The notes: generated from the sequence alone by a model not told the origin. 64,000 nt of DNA from Micropterix aruncella (GCA_944548615.1 OX155965.1:18658201-18722200), one strand, 5' to 3'; positions 46,987-58,720 are shown, counted from the first letter of the stretch. A program made the numbers and translations.

Positions 46987-47333
46987 GGACGACACATAAA
47001 TGGTATTCCTTAGGAAGACGTCCGTCACACGTCCGTCTGCGAATAGACGGACGGCTGCGTAACGATGACGACATACGCCTAGCGGTGTAAAAATGCTATT
47101 CTGTAGGCAGCATTTGACATTTCTCGCGCATGCGCGCAGAGCAGTCACGTGGCTATCCCTGCGAATTTTAACAGCTGCTTTTTTGCGTGTTTCTCGCGGT
47201 GCGTTGAGAGCCGAAATATTAAATTCTGCCGTCTGTTTTCGAGTTTTCGTGTCCGTAAAGTGTTTTGAAACTGGTAAAATCATTTTCACAGTGTTTAATA
47301 TAGTTTTGAGTGTATTCCTGTGTTTTTCACACA

Positions 47334-47428
47334 AGTGTATGTTCGCTACATTTTAAGCTTTGCAAAGCTTTAAAAATAGCTCTCAAAGTGTATGTTCGCT
47401 ACATTTTACGCTTTGCAAAGCTTTAAAT
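47334..47428. repeat. Tandem duplication with AAGCTTTGCAAAGCTT palindrome
   Basis: AGTGTATGTTCGCTACATTT occurs at about 47334 and 47388, each time followed by a GCTTTGCAAAGCTTTAAA palindrome. Confidence 0.8.
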
Positions 47429-47496
47429 AATGGAAATTTGTCCTTTTCTGTAACTTCTTTGCCTAATACGGGGGTTGCATTGTTTTTTAGGTTATT

Positions 47497-47735
47497 ATGG
47501 AGTTTCATGAGCTTTACGCGGGCATCGAAATGATGGAGTTCTTCGAACAATACGACGAGTACCTCGCAAGGTTTGTTAATTAAATTGCGATCCAAAAATC
47601 GTAAATGAATGTAGGATAAAGCAGACTGCGATTAACTAGTGTTGTGACCTATATTTTTCAGAGCAGACGACCGCTTGCATCGTCGGCAATTGCGTGATGC
47701 CAGCGATCCCTTCAATATGGCCGGGAGTTCATAAA
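47497..47735 (+). pseudogene. PIF/Harbinger-type transposase N-terminal relic with an intron
   Basis: After an acceptor-like TTTTTTAG, an ATG at 47497 opens MEFHELYAGIEMMEFFEQYD to a GT donor at 47571. A 91-bp intron ends TTTTTCAG at 47661. The second part is in phase (2 + 1) and gives RADDRLHRRQLRDASDPFNM before a stop at about 47735. The R-R-x-L-R-D-A-S-D-P-F segment resembles the region ahead of the DDE nuclease in HARBI1/PIF-like proteins. Beyond the stop another frame gives CIEVIRDILDYF, fitting the next helix, so the copy is frame-shifted and the nuclease core is gone. Confidence 0.5.
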
Positions 47736-48689
47736 TCAATTTCTCCTTCAACGTCTCCTTGTGTATTGAAGTCATTCGAGACATTTTAGATTACTTTTGT
47801 TACCGCACACAAGAAGCAAGCTCGCCAAACCGACAAGTGACAGCCGGCCGAGAGATAAGCATACGGAAAAGTAACCAGTTACTCTAAGTAACGCCATATT
47901 ATTATTATTATTAGGTTTACAGACAGGCAGCAGAATTGCTGATATATCAAAATTAATTTAAGAAATGGTTGACTGTAAGATATCGCTTTAGTGATAAGTC
48001 CGCCATTTGTGCAATATTTTTTTTATTTTCAAAAAGCAATGTAATTTTCTTTATGTAATGTTTCTTGCTATTTTACTTCAATAAAGTTATTCTGTTCTAT
48101 AGATTACTACATTGATTACATCCATTATAGCAAATGAACGGCAAGTGTCGTGAAACTCGCGCTACATTTATCATATTTGCATATCTTTATTTTATAAAAC
48201 ACGGTGCTTACGGCGATTAAAATGCTTGATCACAATTCATAGAAACGCAGTTCCTTATTTTCCAATGAATATCACTGATGTGATTTATCAATGATAACCG
48301 GTGTACAAATGCATTTTAACATTCATCGCATATAAATTATAAATTTCGTTATTGAAATAGATTAGTGGTGGTACTAGCTCTTTAAATTGCTTCATTACAT
48401 TATGTAGGTACCTACATACATTTTTAATTATTCACAATCATAATTAGAGAGAGAGCATACAACATTTTCATTGTAATGTCGGTAGAGAGCGTACAAAAAC
48501 ATATATCCTTTTTTATTATTTGTATTTATTTACATATTAGTAAAAATATATCTTATGGCTTATAATAATTAAAAATAAAATTCTCTAGAACTATCTACAT
48601 TAATAAGGGTCAGGTTTTCCACCATTTGTATCTGAATACCATTATAGATCGACCTTTTGCTTATGAACACGATCCCAATTCTACAAGAC

Positions 48690-49100
48690 GAATTCTATAG
48701 GACTACATGAAATATGTCTTGTGTCTTTAGAGTTCCTTTGAGTGAGAAGGAACGGCCGCATTCCGCAAAAGAGAATTTTTACACTTTTAGATGTATCGGC
48801 ATCTGTATGATTCTTTAAACTTCCTTGTTGTGAAAACGCACGACTACATTCCTGGCAAATGTATTTCTTTAACTTTAGATGTACGGCGTCGACATGTCCC
48901 TGTAGATGTTCTCGTTGTGAAAAGGCATGACCGCATTCTTGACAAACATATTTATTAAATTTTAGATCTACAGTGTCTACATGTTTCTTCAGAATTCTTT
49001 GTTCTGAAAAGGCTTATTTACATTCCTGGCAAACATATTTCTTCTAATTTAGATGTACGGAGTCTTATGTCTCCGTAGATTTCCTTGTCGTGGAAAGTTT
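48690..49100 (-). pseudogene. C2H2 zinc-finger relic (3-4 fingers)
   Basis: Minus-strand translation, in one frame from about 49045, gives a finger with a stop (CQEC-stop-AFSEQRILKKH), an almost complete finger CQECGHAFSQREHLQGHVDAVH, and CQECSRAFSQQGSLKNHTDA, which has lost its last His. A shifted frame gives ECGRSFSLKGTLK. Each linker is K-K/N-Y-V/I-C rather than TGEKP. Spacing follows C-x2-C-x12-H. The stops, lost ligands and frame shift show it is dead. It may be a fragment of a host gene or a finger-bearing transposon, captured or stranded here. Confidence 0.75.
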
Positions 49101-49172
49101 TTAGGAAAGAAGAGACGGTGGCGCGCGCATCCCGCAAGGGATGTTGCGTAATTTGGCGACACTACATATGCA

Positions 49173-49893
49173 CAGTGGCGGCGCTACATAGGTTAGCAAC
49201 CGGGGCGGTTCTCTATTGGGCACCCTCCAAAATAAAATAATAAATACTAAACTTGTTTTGAAAAGCTCCTTTCACATGAAGCCCGAAACGCAAATGGTTA
49301 AGAAAATTCTTAGACAGAGCCCTAGACTCGGAACATACTCAGAATAGTCCCATTTTACAATAAACCTCAGGAACTTTAAGGTTGTCCACTTGACCGCCAC
49401 TTGGTAAGAGATGCTGGCGGCTTCCAAGTGCCGACGCAGCCTAGCAATCTCCAAAACAATATCCTCCCCAGAAAATTCAGCATACATTTTCGTCAAATTT
49501 TGAACTATATCATGAAGTTCCTCTTTTGTTGATGAAAGAAGAGCTTTAGGCTGCACAACACCAAATGTTACGAGACATCCATTGCTCTGTAACGATGATA
49601 AAGTTCTTTGTGAAATCTATCAAGACATTCCAACATTGATCTCTGCAGCTCTTCTTGCAATGTTAGTCCAGCGTCTCTGGCTTCTAATTTCCTCCTCCTT
49701 TTTCTTTCCATTGAAATATCCAAGTCCCCACATTTTCTAATTGCATAAGAAGTAGCTCTTTCTACTATTTGGATACGTTGGCTTATACGGACGCCTGGCG
49801 GACGCGAGCGCAAAGCCACTGTCACCCCTTGGTGCGATTGGCACCCGGGGCGGACCGCCTCCACCGCCCCCCCCCCTCCTAGCGCCGCTACTG
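49173..49893 (-). mobile_element. Internally deleted hAT transposon with an 8-bp target duplication
   Basis: The ends are CAGTGGCGGCGCTA and, reversed, CAGTAGCGGCGCTA. The flanks are CATATGCA (49165-49172) and GATATGCA (49894-49901), an 8-bp duplication with one change. On the minus strand the transposase C-terminal part is readable: LTLQEELQRSMLECLDRFHK, then QPKALLSSTKEELHDIVQNL, ATLKFL-type sequence and LRIFLTICVS, after which a +1 shift gives ASCERSFSK, the signature of the hAT dimerisation domain of the ZMYM1-like group. The catalytic part is missing, so it is non-autonomous and dead. A C run lies near the right end (49865-49877). Confidence 0.92.
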
Positions 49894-50839
49894 GATATGC
49901 ATCCCTTGCAGGATGTTACGTAATTAAATTGCAAAAAGCTATATCGATGATGATGATAAAACAAGGTAACCGGTTATTTCTCATTTCAAGTGCTCATACC
50001 TACGGCTGTCATTTGGATTGAGACAGAGCAAGTGTTGCAACTCGATAAAAACCAAAATATGGCAATTCCCACGGATTTTTGTTTTATTTGATGTTGATAT
50101 TCTTATAAATATCTATATTTTTTGTAATGTTTTTTTATATATTTCATTATATAATCTAAAAATTAGTAAAATCTCCGAATTTATTAATATTGTGTTGGTA
50201 CTATGACGCGTATGTATGACGTCATCGTTCCGCAGACGTGCTGTTGACAAGAGTGTTGGAGAATACCAATTTAAACGATTTCGTTAACAGCAAAGCCGTG
50301 TATAAGCAGTGATACGCGTATACACAGGCGTACGTATATAAGCAGGCGTGGTTGCAGAATCGACCCCATTGTATCACAAGCGGCGTCCGCGCCGCATATG
50401 GCCGCCACTCCGCCGTCGCAGATATTCAAACGTTTGAAAAATTTGACGAATCCCACCCGCGTAACGCCAACTACAGGCGTTTGCCGTAACGTATCCCTGT
50501 GCTCACTTCCATCGCACAATATCCCAGCAACGCCTTTACACTTAAGAGTGCGCTTACTGTTCTAACTCGGTATACTGTGTAACTACTTTCATTTATCATG
50601 TGACAGAAATTCAGTATTATATTCCCGGTGAACGAAATGAGTCGATATACACTTGATCAACGTTGTAAAATCTTGAAAACTTATTTTCAATGAAGTGAGT
50701 CAGTTGGCGTAGTTTTTACCAAAAAAAAATCTTTTCCAACAAAGCTCATTTTCACCTCGGAAGAACAAACAAAATAGCCGTATTCGGAGTACAGAAAATC
50801 CAGTGTGGATGTGAAATATGATCATCAGAGCGTGATTTT

Positions 50840-51290
50840 TACAAGCTTTTATTTACCTTGTAATGTTTGTTAGTTTGTTTAGGTTAAATCTTACAAGCTG
50901 ATTAGAATCACTTCCTCTAATCTTACGAAGCTGAAATTTTACATGTTGGTTCAGTTCCGATGACAATGCATTTTTATGGTAAGCATGACCTGATTCTACA
51001 CCCAGGATTAGCTCCCGACGAGGATATTCTCTGACGGTCAACAGCACAAACACACAGTTTTGTATACGCAATCAATTATGATAGACCGTTCTAAATTTCA
51101 CCATGACATGGCTGTTGCAACCAGGGTTAGCTTCCAACGAGGGGACTACTCAACGGCCAACAGCAGACACGAAATTTTGTAAAGCGCTTAATTATGATAG
51201 CCCGAACTATAATTTCCACCGACATGGCTACTGCACCCAGGGTTGGCTCTTGACGAGGCGACTCCTCAACTTTCTTCTTTACAGAGCATT
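50840..51290 (+). repeat. Dispersed element with 118-119 bp units, copy C
   Basis: Carries the TGGTTCAGTTCCGATGACAA and TGGTAAGCATGACCTGATTC lead of copy E and three degraded CAGGGTTAGCT/GGTTGGCT units. Confidence 0.75.
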
Positions 51291-52370
51291 TTAATAAAAG
51301 CTTGTTTGTTAAAATGCTTTTTACTATTAATCTCAGTATTCACTGCGACTCAAGAGGAAGACCTGACCGATATTTGGTTTCAACAGGAAGGCGGAACTGC
51401 GCACATAGCCAACGCTACATACAATCGACAATCGACGTTTTGCTCCCTATCTTTGTTTTTTTTTTAACGAACTGCCGTGCCCGTTACATTCTTCTGCCTC
51501 TCACGAACAAACCTAAACAACTTGCCCACGCTAGATGTAACGCTACTTTCGCCTTCTACGGCAGCTTGTTAATTAGTTGATTAGAAGAGTACTCTGTCCT
51601 ATTTCCATTCGAGTTTTACAGCTATCAATGAAAACGAAACCCGACCTGACACAATCACTTTCCGCCGATAAATTTAATTCCCTATGAATCACAACATATC
51701 GTTATTGACGGCAATATGCATAATGATATTATAAAGTCTAATAATAATCAATGATGTCATCCGTCGATGGATAATATATTTAATTCACGGTCTTCTAGAA
51801 AGGTTTCTTGTTTTTCTTACTAATAATGGAATGTCAAATCGGTGCTACAATCAGAGCCGGTTTTTCGTTACATCGAAAATCATATCTCTCGCTATGAGAT
51901 AAACACATTATCAGAAACAGTGTAAATAAGTTTCTTTTTTCTTTGCCGAACCCATATGCAATGAAAGATAAAATATAAACATCGAATATATACGGTAAGG
52001 ATATGGCCAGTTAGTTTCTATTATCGTTTTGTCTTTACTGCGTAACCTGCGATGTGGGTCACTGGATGGGACGGGGGTCTGGTGTTTCCTAAAAGCTCAG
52101 TATGTCCGAACTGGAAGGTTTAGGCCTCACACGATTTTATCGCATTTGCGGGCCGTAGCAGTCAAAGTTCAGTGCGTATAATTTTAGACGATCTGACCCT
52201 CTAAGATAAATTACATTGCAGTAAAATATCACGGCTCACAAAGAGCCAGAAATCCAAAAATAGCAGCCTGTGAATTATAACGGTCTGCCTGCTATCGAAA
52301 AAATGGGGCGGGTAGTATCGCTGCTACACTACTTCAAGTCTTTCGTGGACTCAGCTCACATTTTAAAATA
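51291..52370. other. DNA without recognised features
   Basis: No supported gene or repeat. A short frame at 51340-51467 (QEEDLTDIWFQQEGGTAHIA) resembles the region around the second Asp of mariner/Tc3-like transposases, D-I-W-F-Q-Q-D-G-A-T-A-H, so a small transposase remnant may lie here, but the Asp is replaced by Glu and nothing else is preserved. Confidence 0.45.
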
Positions 52371-52373
52371 CCC

Positions 52374-52521
52374 TAACCCTTGGAGTAAATGGGTATTTTC
52401 ATGGATGCATCTGTCTCTTTTGCAGGATTTTCGGCGACATCGACCTTAACCCTTGGAGTAAATGGGTATTTTCATGGATGCATCTGTCTCTTTTGGAGGA
52501 TTTTCGGCGACATCGACCTTA
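52374..52521 (+). repeat. 73-bp tandem duplication of a piggyBac-like end
   Basis: TAACCCTTGGAGTAAATGGG starts at 52374 and 52447, and each unit runs to CGGCGACATCGACCTTAA with one difference between the units. The same sequence, inverted, forms the right end of the TTAA-flanked element at 61904-62209. Confidence 0.9.
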
Positions 52522-54333
52522 AGATCTACACATCAACGCAAGAATCTCTCGTGCAACCCTTACTGTTTCGGTTATTATTTTTCAGCGTTTCGTTGCGCGT
52601 TCGATAACCCAATCCGATTCCCCCCCCCCCCCCGCCCCTGGCTCGGCGAAAACACACAAACACGCACAATGAATACGCTTAGCAACGGACGATGGTCTAT
52701 TTTCAGGATCACGAAAAATCTCCAAAATCGCAACACGCAATTAATGCACGCCCCTTAAGCGCGGGTAGCTTACGTCTCTTGTATCCTAAATTAGAGTCTT
52801 CTGTATTGTAAAATGATGTTCTTATTCTTATACTATTTATATGTAATAGGTACAAGCAGTGGTTAGTTTTCAATGCAATCTTGGATGTATGGAATAGCTT
52901 TGCATTACTCATCACCCCAGTCTATTTTATTTTTTAGTGTTTGAGAAGTCAACAATTGTTCATAAATCACCGGCAATCGTATTCTAAGCGATACCGTAGA
53001 TAAGCCGACGGCTCGAGTGCGTTATCGTAACGGCGATTGGGTCGAATGGGGTCGCATTTTCGGAGACAATTCCTATTCTGATTCCGAACATTTCATTCAG
53101 CCCATTCTCAAAGCAATCGCTGCGGATAAACCACTAATGACCAACTGAGGCTCTTTTGTCGAACGGCACAAAGAGGCGTTGTTTTTTTGGAGGAAATCAG
53201 AATGGCACAATAATGGAATGCTATAAATGTGCAGTATCCATGGCGGTTTTAAAATCGTCGCGAATATTAGAAGCATTTTGTGTCCGGTCGATTTCATAGG
53301 ACCGTACCCAATGACAACGAATAGTATGCTTCAGCAAGTATCGTTTGCATCTCTCTTTGAACCATGCTAGAATTAAATTCAATTCAAAACTCTTTATTGC
53401 AATTATAAAAAAATGCGGACTTATCACCACGTGGACAATAAATATCTCACACTCAATTAATAGATACGATGCGAGTAAATGTCGTTTAGCGTCTAAAGAG
53501 CATTCAGTTACAACTGTATAAAAAGGAAACAACTATAACTGAACAAACTTTTATATATAAAAAAACACATTATTACTTTATTTCCTGATGATAATGTCAT
53601 TTTAAAATGGAAAATAAAAAGGAGAAGGATAGTAAAACCAAAGAAAGTGTAATTATTGAGTTAGTAGTACATTTTAAGTGTGAAGTTCTCTTCTTGGATC
53701 TTGTTTTTGGATGTCATGTGAAGCTACTTTTATTAGAGAACTAAACTTGTGACAGTGCAACGTCATCGTTTTCCCGTATGTTTGTCACACATCAAGGACT
53801 CCGAAGTCCTTGAACAGATTGTAAGAAGGATATCTTTATTTACGACCCATATATGGTTCTGTACTTATGACTACTCTGATCAGGGATTTTTGAGCTTTGA
53901 CCGAAGGATCTAATCAGGCGAGAGTGGCACCACCCATTTCAGTTTTTTTTTCTCTTTATTTGAAAAAAACAACAGATTTACATCAGTCTTGCGTACTAGA
54001 GATAATATTACATTGAGTTATTTGATGTAAATCTAAAAACGTTTTCTACTTATTAATAATTCACCTACATTGTTATACTCTTCTAATACCTTAAATATTT
54101 TATTTTAATTTCAGTTTGGTTTTTTTTAGTCCGTTATTTTTGCGGAGGCAAGTTGCTTGAATTGTGATTTACTTAGAAGCATACCATCAAAGCAATTTAC
54201 AATTTTTACATATGAGTGCATTATACGGGGCACCGGCGAGAATAGTGCGTTATTGGTTGAACAATGCGGCGGGCGGAAGACATTACAACGACGAGTTCTG
54301 TGGGTCGACTAGAATTCCATAAGAGATCATACA
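52522..54333. other. Mixed DNA with a C run and a retroelement-type tail
   Basis: A C run of about 14 at 52620-52633. AATTCAATTCAAAACTCTTTATTGC at 53375-53400 resembles the reversed 3' tails (TTTATTG signal) seen near 18430 and 36010, so a small LINE tail is possible. No coding frame is supported. Confidence 0.4.
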
Positions 54334-55156
54334 TCTTAATATATATAAATTACGTGTCACGTTGTTTGTCCGCGATGGACTCCTAAACTACTTAACCGAT
54401 TTAAATCAAATTTGCACACAATGTGCAGTTTGATCCAACTTGAAAGATAGGATAGCTTACGTCTTAATTTATAGTCGCGATATTATTTTATTGCAATGTC
54501 TATTATTTGACACTCGCAATTATCTGTTAGTTCCAAACGATTTTAACAGATGGCGTTATCTATTGAGTAATCCATAGATGGCGCTGCTATGTTAAACCTA
54601 CAAACGTCATAGTCGGCCAAGCGTTATTCTAAATTCAAAATATTGTGAAGGTAATACAGTGATATTCCTGCTTTTTAATTATTTGTGCTTCATTGTTCAA
54701 AACTCTTTAATTAAAATATATACATCTAAGTATTATCACATAGTTATAAAAGTGGAATAACTGCAGTATAGGAACCTCTCTCCAATTTTTTTCATTTTAA
54801 TGCTAAATCTGGAAGAAAATTGTGTCGGTCGCTATAAATAAGCGAGATATAGGCATTCAAAGTTTAAATTTTAAAAGCAGGCCAAAATAATATAATATAA
54901 AAATGGATGTTGGTATATCTGTATGCCCGAGTTTAATAGACTCCGAAACCGTTTGACCGATCACCATGAAAGTTGGCATATATATGTATTTTGTCATGGT
55001 TAAGGTTTTTATATATATCCGCTTTGTTGCAACTTTCAACTAGACGGCGCTGCAGCACACCAACTTCTATACTGCTCAACCGATCGCCATGAAAATTGGT
55101 ATACATTGGTATTTGAGAAAAGATATAACACGGGCAACGCCGGGTAATACCACTCG
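54334..55156 (+). mobile_element. Degenerate Helitron-like element
   Basis: Starts TCTTAATATATATAAATTAC after an A, followed by TCACGTTGTTTGTCCGCGAT and CTTAACCGATTTAAATCAAA, a start common in insect repeats. It ends near ACGGGCAACGCCGGGTAATA and CACTCG before a T, where an intact element would have CTAG. Older than the other Helitrons; the terminal base change makes the class uncertain. Confidence 0.5.
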
Positions 55157-55194
55157 TACTATATAAAATCGAAGACTATCGCGGTTGTTTGACA

Positions 55195-55405
55195 TTATAA
55201 ATAGGATAGAAAACGAATTTACCGCGTGAAATTTGTAGGACCCGTATTTCGGTGACGTTGCAGCCGCCGTTGTCTAGGGTAGACTGCCTGAATGTCTAGG
55301 GTAGACATTCAGGCAGTCTACCCTAGGCAACGGCGGCTGCAACGTCACCGAAATACGGGTCCTACAAATTTCACGCGGTAAATTCGTTTTCTATCCTATT
55401 TATAA
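55195..55405. repeat. 211-bp near-perfect hairpin (103-bp arms, 5-nt centre)
   Basis: The arms 55195-55297 and 55303-55405 are reverse complements with a single C/T difference; the centre is AGGGT. The arm runs from TTATAAATAGGATAGAAAAC through GCAACGTCACCGAAATACGG-type sequence (inverted) to CTGAATGTCT. TATAAAATC occurs at 55162-55170 and 55401-55409. No coding frame is present. Could be a young foldback MITE, a hairpin-RNA source, or an inverted-duplication artefact. Confidence 0.95.
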
Positions 55406-55614
55406 AATCATACATACTGTTCGCAAGCGCGTTGTACACCAATCTGAGTAGTTGGTTTGATAGCGTGTTTCTTTGAGATAAAAATAGTTGGATCAATTTC
55501 CTGATTTTATTTTCAGCTGTTTTCAACTTGTGAAGTCCACTTTAATTTGTTAGCGATAGTCAGTCACAGATATCACATAGTAATTACATTCTTTAACGTC
55601 ACACTTTTACAGGT

Positions 55615-55745
55615 TTCACCAAGACAGGACTGCGGCACCCAGGGTTGGCTTCTAACGAGGGAACTCCTCAACGGTACATAAAATTGTGTATACGCATTCA
55701 ATTATGATAGCCCGTTCTAAGTATCACCATGACGTGGCTGCTGCA
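55615..55745 (+). repeat. Dispersed element with 118-119 bp units, copy D (single unit)
   Basis: One unit with CACCCAGGGTTGGCTTCTAA and TTCAATTATGATAGCCCGTT, lying directly ahead of the mariner relic. Confidence 0.75.
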
Positions 55746-55814
55746 CTTTTAAAAAAATAGTATTTTTTTTATGGAAAATTTTTGTCTATTATATTTATTA
55801 CGATTTTAATTGTA

Positions 55815-56475
55815 ATTTGACAGCGGAACCTTACTCGGCTTCAAAATGCTATAAAGCACTCAGCAAAACGAAGATTTATAACTGGTTTGCAGAATTCAAA
55901 CGCGATCGTGACAATCTCAGTGAAGAATTTCTTGAAGATTGCCGGTCCCTCGCTGTCAACAATAAAAACACCTATGCTGTGCGCCTTAAGAAACAGACAG
56001 GTATGTGATGTACCATGAGATTAGGGTATACTTAGGCATAGGCACGAGTCAGGTACAATTAATCCTACGCAAACATTTGGCTGCGAGAAAACTGTGTTCG
56101 CGTTGGATCCCACACTATATAAGTGAGGCTCAAAAAAACGAAACTTCACTTAGTGCAATGCCGGATTCAACGAAGGAATGTCAAATCTGGTGTGGAACAT
56201 AGTAACAGGTGACATGCATAGTAACCATGAACCATGATCATAATAACCTGGGTTTACAACTACGACCCCGAAACAAAGCAGCAATCGACTATTTGGGCCT
56301 TTTAAGATGAGCCGAACCCAACCAAAGTGGCGGATGATCGCTTCTTTTTTTTATTGAAAACTAGACGCGTGGCTGCTGTTACTTTGGAAGAATCATCTTA
56401 CCCTGAATGCTGATTGGTAGACGACCAATTGCTCAGCGGAAATTATTGATGAACTCCATAAAAGCAACTATAAAA
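55815..56475 (+). pseudogene. Mariner transposase relic, copy 2
   Basis: Frames in order: YNWFAEFKRDRDNLSEEF (second DNA-binding helix region), REIRVYLGIGTSQVQLILRK, RKLCSRWIPHYISEAQK, a broken TGD region, NYDPETKQQSTI and LNADW-like sequence at about 56410. Numerous stops and indels. It covers more of the N-terminus than the 12.5-kb copy; together they show one subfamily. None of the three catalytic acids sits in a good box. Confidence 0.88.
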
Positions 56476-57179
56476 AACACTGCATCATTTCTTTCTACTA
56501 TTTATTGTGACATTTCACAATGGGCGGGTTTATTGTGATTCAGATTCAGCTAACGATCAATGCGGCAGTTTGTTAGTCTACCGGTTTCAGCTATTTTTTA
56601 CTATTCCATCCTAGTAAGCCCTTTATACTAAGGCTTCGGTATCAAGCAGAGGTTGTGGAATCTTGTATGTTTGCATAGTCCGACCAAGGGTGGTTTTCGG
56701 TCAGACCATGGAGCCAACGCTATAACAATAACAGTACTTACCTTTTTTGGAATGAATGCCAGTGCGGTTCATCCGCATGTTTAAAGTATTCAAACACAAT
56801 CAGCTTGAAGTACCTGTCGTTTGGCTCAGCAACGCGCGTTCCGGGGGAAGTCACCAATTGATGACAATTTTTGCTCGACTCGGGCGCTAGAAATAGGACG
56901 GACTGGTGCGCCCTGCTCCGCCATAGATTCATTTAGCTAAGGCGTGGTCTTATCTGGGTTAATGTACTACAATTACCCGGATTAGGTCATATTACCGGCG
57001 TGTAAGGTAGCTCTAAACAGAATAATGATTTACTAGTACAATGCCTACGTAATTACGCGCTGGGTGCGTCAAAATTTTATGTTTCCATTTATAAAGAAAC
57101 TTCTGCCTGGGAGTGCTGGTCGTTTGACTTTAGCGGTTATATCGCGTAGGCCAGGTATCTAATTTTCTTCTGAAAGTGC

Positions 57180-57560
57180 CATCTCCTATCGGAGGTCGGC
57201 GGTCATTATAGCCACTTGGGCCCGTGATGTTGCGGCGCGGAACAACGAGCATTCCATGTCGCAATCTTAATGGCTAACCCCCCGGGGATTCTTCGCACCC
57301 TTTGTCCATATAAGGTCTGCCGGGGATTGAGAGCCATGGTTTTATTGTACTCAGCCATAATGATTTTCCTGGGAAGGGGTTATGAGGTGGTTTACCCGTT
57401 GCCTTCCCATCGCTGTTTGTTACCGAGGTAACAATTGTGACCCTCGACTGTACTGGTCTCCTTGACCTCCACTCTTGGGTCTACTGCATGCGCAGCTGCC
57501 CACTACAGGGATGGATGTGCTTATTTACTGGCGGCACATATTCGCCATGACACTCGGTAC
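57180..57560 (-). pseudogene. LINE-derived fragment joining endonuclease start to 3' sequence
   Basis: On the minus strand, GLAIKIATWNAR (about 57300-57265) matches the beginning of APE endonucleases (K-I-A-T-W-N-x-R), preceded by 5'-UTR-like GGGAAGGCAACGGGTAAACC. Shortly after, a TGACCGCCGACCTCCGATAG segment resembles the far 3' part of such elements. The jump suggests an internal deletion, possibly a LINE-derived non-autonomous element. Confidence 0.4.
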
Positions 57561-57564
57561 TCAT

Positions 57565-58591
57565 TGAACTTGTGTAGCATTTTCTAGGTAAGTCCTTTCC
57601 ATCAGACTTCCCACTACGTTCTCATAACTTTGCCGCTGTATTGTCGGGGGCTGTTTATTCAGTATATTCACAACTAACCATCATATCTGATAGCTGTTCA
57701 CTATCTGCCACCTGTGACCCCGATGGTAGCCTACAGATCAGACTTATAGGGACGCGTCCTGTGTTAACCGCAAGTGAATCCAGACTTTAGAATTGCACTA
57801 TATTCACTAAATTTATTATTTAACTAAGATTTATTATTGAGAAAATTTCAAAATATGCTGACACTTAGAATTAAACACAGGTATCTAATACAGTTTATTT
57901 AAAATTTATTTATAGAGCTTGTCATCATTACGATTCCGTATTTACAGACATTTATATATTTGCCACACCTCCAGACACATTTAAAAATCTAATAATAAAT
58001 ATACTATAATTTACTTAAGGGGGGGGGGGGGGGAGGTGTGGAAGCTTCAACATTTTTTATAATTCCATAAATCGACTGTAAAACTATTCAATAATATACT
58101 GTTAATATTTCAAAACAAAATTCTGATTCGGTCAAAGGTTATAAGCGATTAAGTGAGTGTCCGTGTGGCTTGTAATACAAAGCGGTCCAGCAAGAAGTGA
58201 TTCATGTACGATAAAATTTGCAAGCTGAAAACGAAGCATATGAAGCTGAAGAAGGATTGCAATATGGTGCTCTCATCCCCTGACTAACCAGTAAGTTGTT
58301 TTAATTGATTTATTGCTGCCTTGATGAACCCTTTCTGTCACTTTTTATTTCTGTCACGTTTTAATTGACAACTTTTCTCGAATTTATCTAGCTTAAAAAG
58401 TTTTTAATCAATAATGTTGAAACTTAGCATCTTTATACACGCCATATTTAACCCTAAATCCCAAACAATATCTTTGTTTACAGTATTTTTATTGTAAAAA
58501 TAAAAATGGAAAAAAAAGTCATGCCTTATCTTCACACCCCTTTAAAACATGTATTTTTTTTAGGAAAGTGAGGCTCACATTTGTCCTGTCC
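57565..58591. other. AT-rich DNA with a G run
   Basis: A G run of about 14 at 58020-58033. No supported gene. Confidence 0.45.
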
Positions 58592-58720
58592 ACCCTAGAA
58601 CGGGCTAGTCCCAGTTGGGTGACAGAAACAAATAAGCAAAAGGTTAAGGTTTTGCCATTCGGTTCCTGTTATTTTTATAAGCTAATCAATGTTTTATAGT
58701 AATTAATTCTTAAATAAATA
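58592..58720 (+). repeat. Dispersed repeat segment (CACCCTAGAACGGGCTAG family), copy 3
   Basis: Matches 7575-7700 and ends in AAATAAATAAATAAATAAAC. Confidence 0.65.

Larger units (their letters stand above)
46906..50368. mobile_element. Possible large element with short TIRs, containing PIF, zinc-finger and hAT relics
   Basis: TTGGGGTCGATTCT at 46906 and its inverse AGAATCGACCCCAT at 50355-50368 face each other over 3.46 kb. Between them are a PIF/Harbinger-type N-terminal relic (plus strand), a C2H2 zinc-finger relic (minus) and a complete but internally deleted hAT. A terminal match of 13-14 bp could be chance, and a target duplication was not identified. Confidence 0.35.

Noticed and set aside
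46867..47334. 155-codon minus-strand frame
   Set aside because: No motif, includes the hairpin at 46954-46986, and lies next to a possible transposon end; treated as chance.
50271..50519. 82-codon minus-strand frame
   Set aside because: Spans the putative right inverted end of the 46.9-50.4 kb interval and has no recognisable motif.
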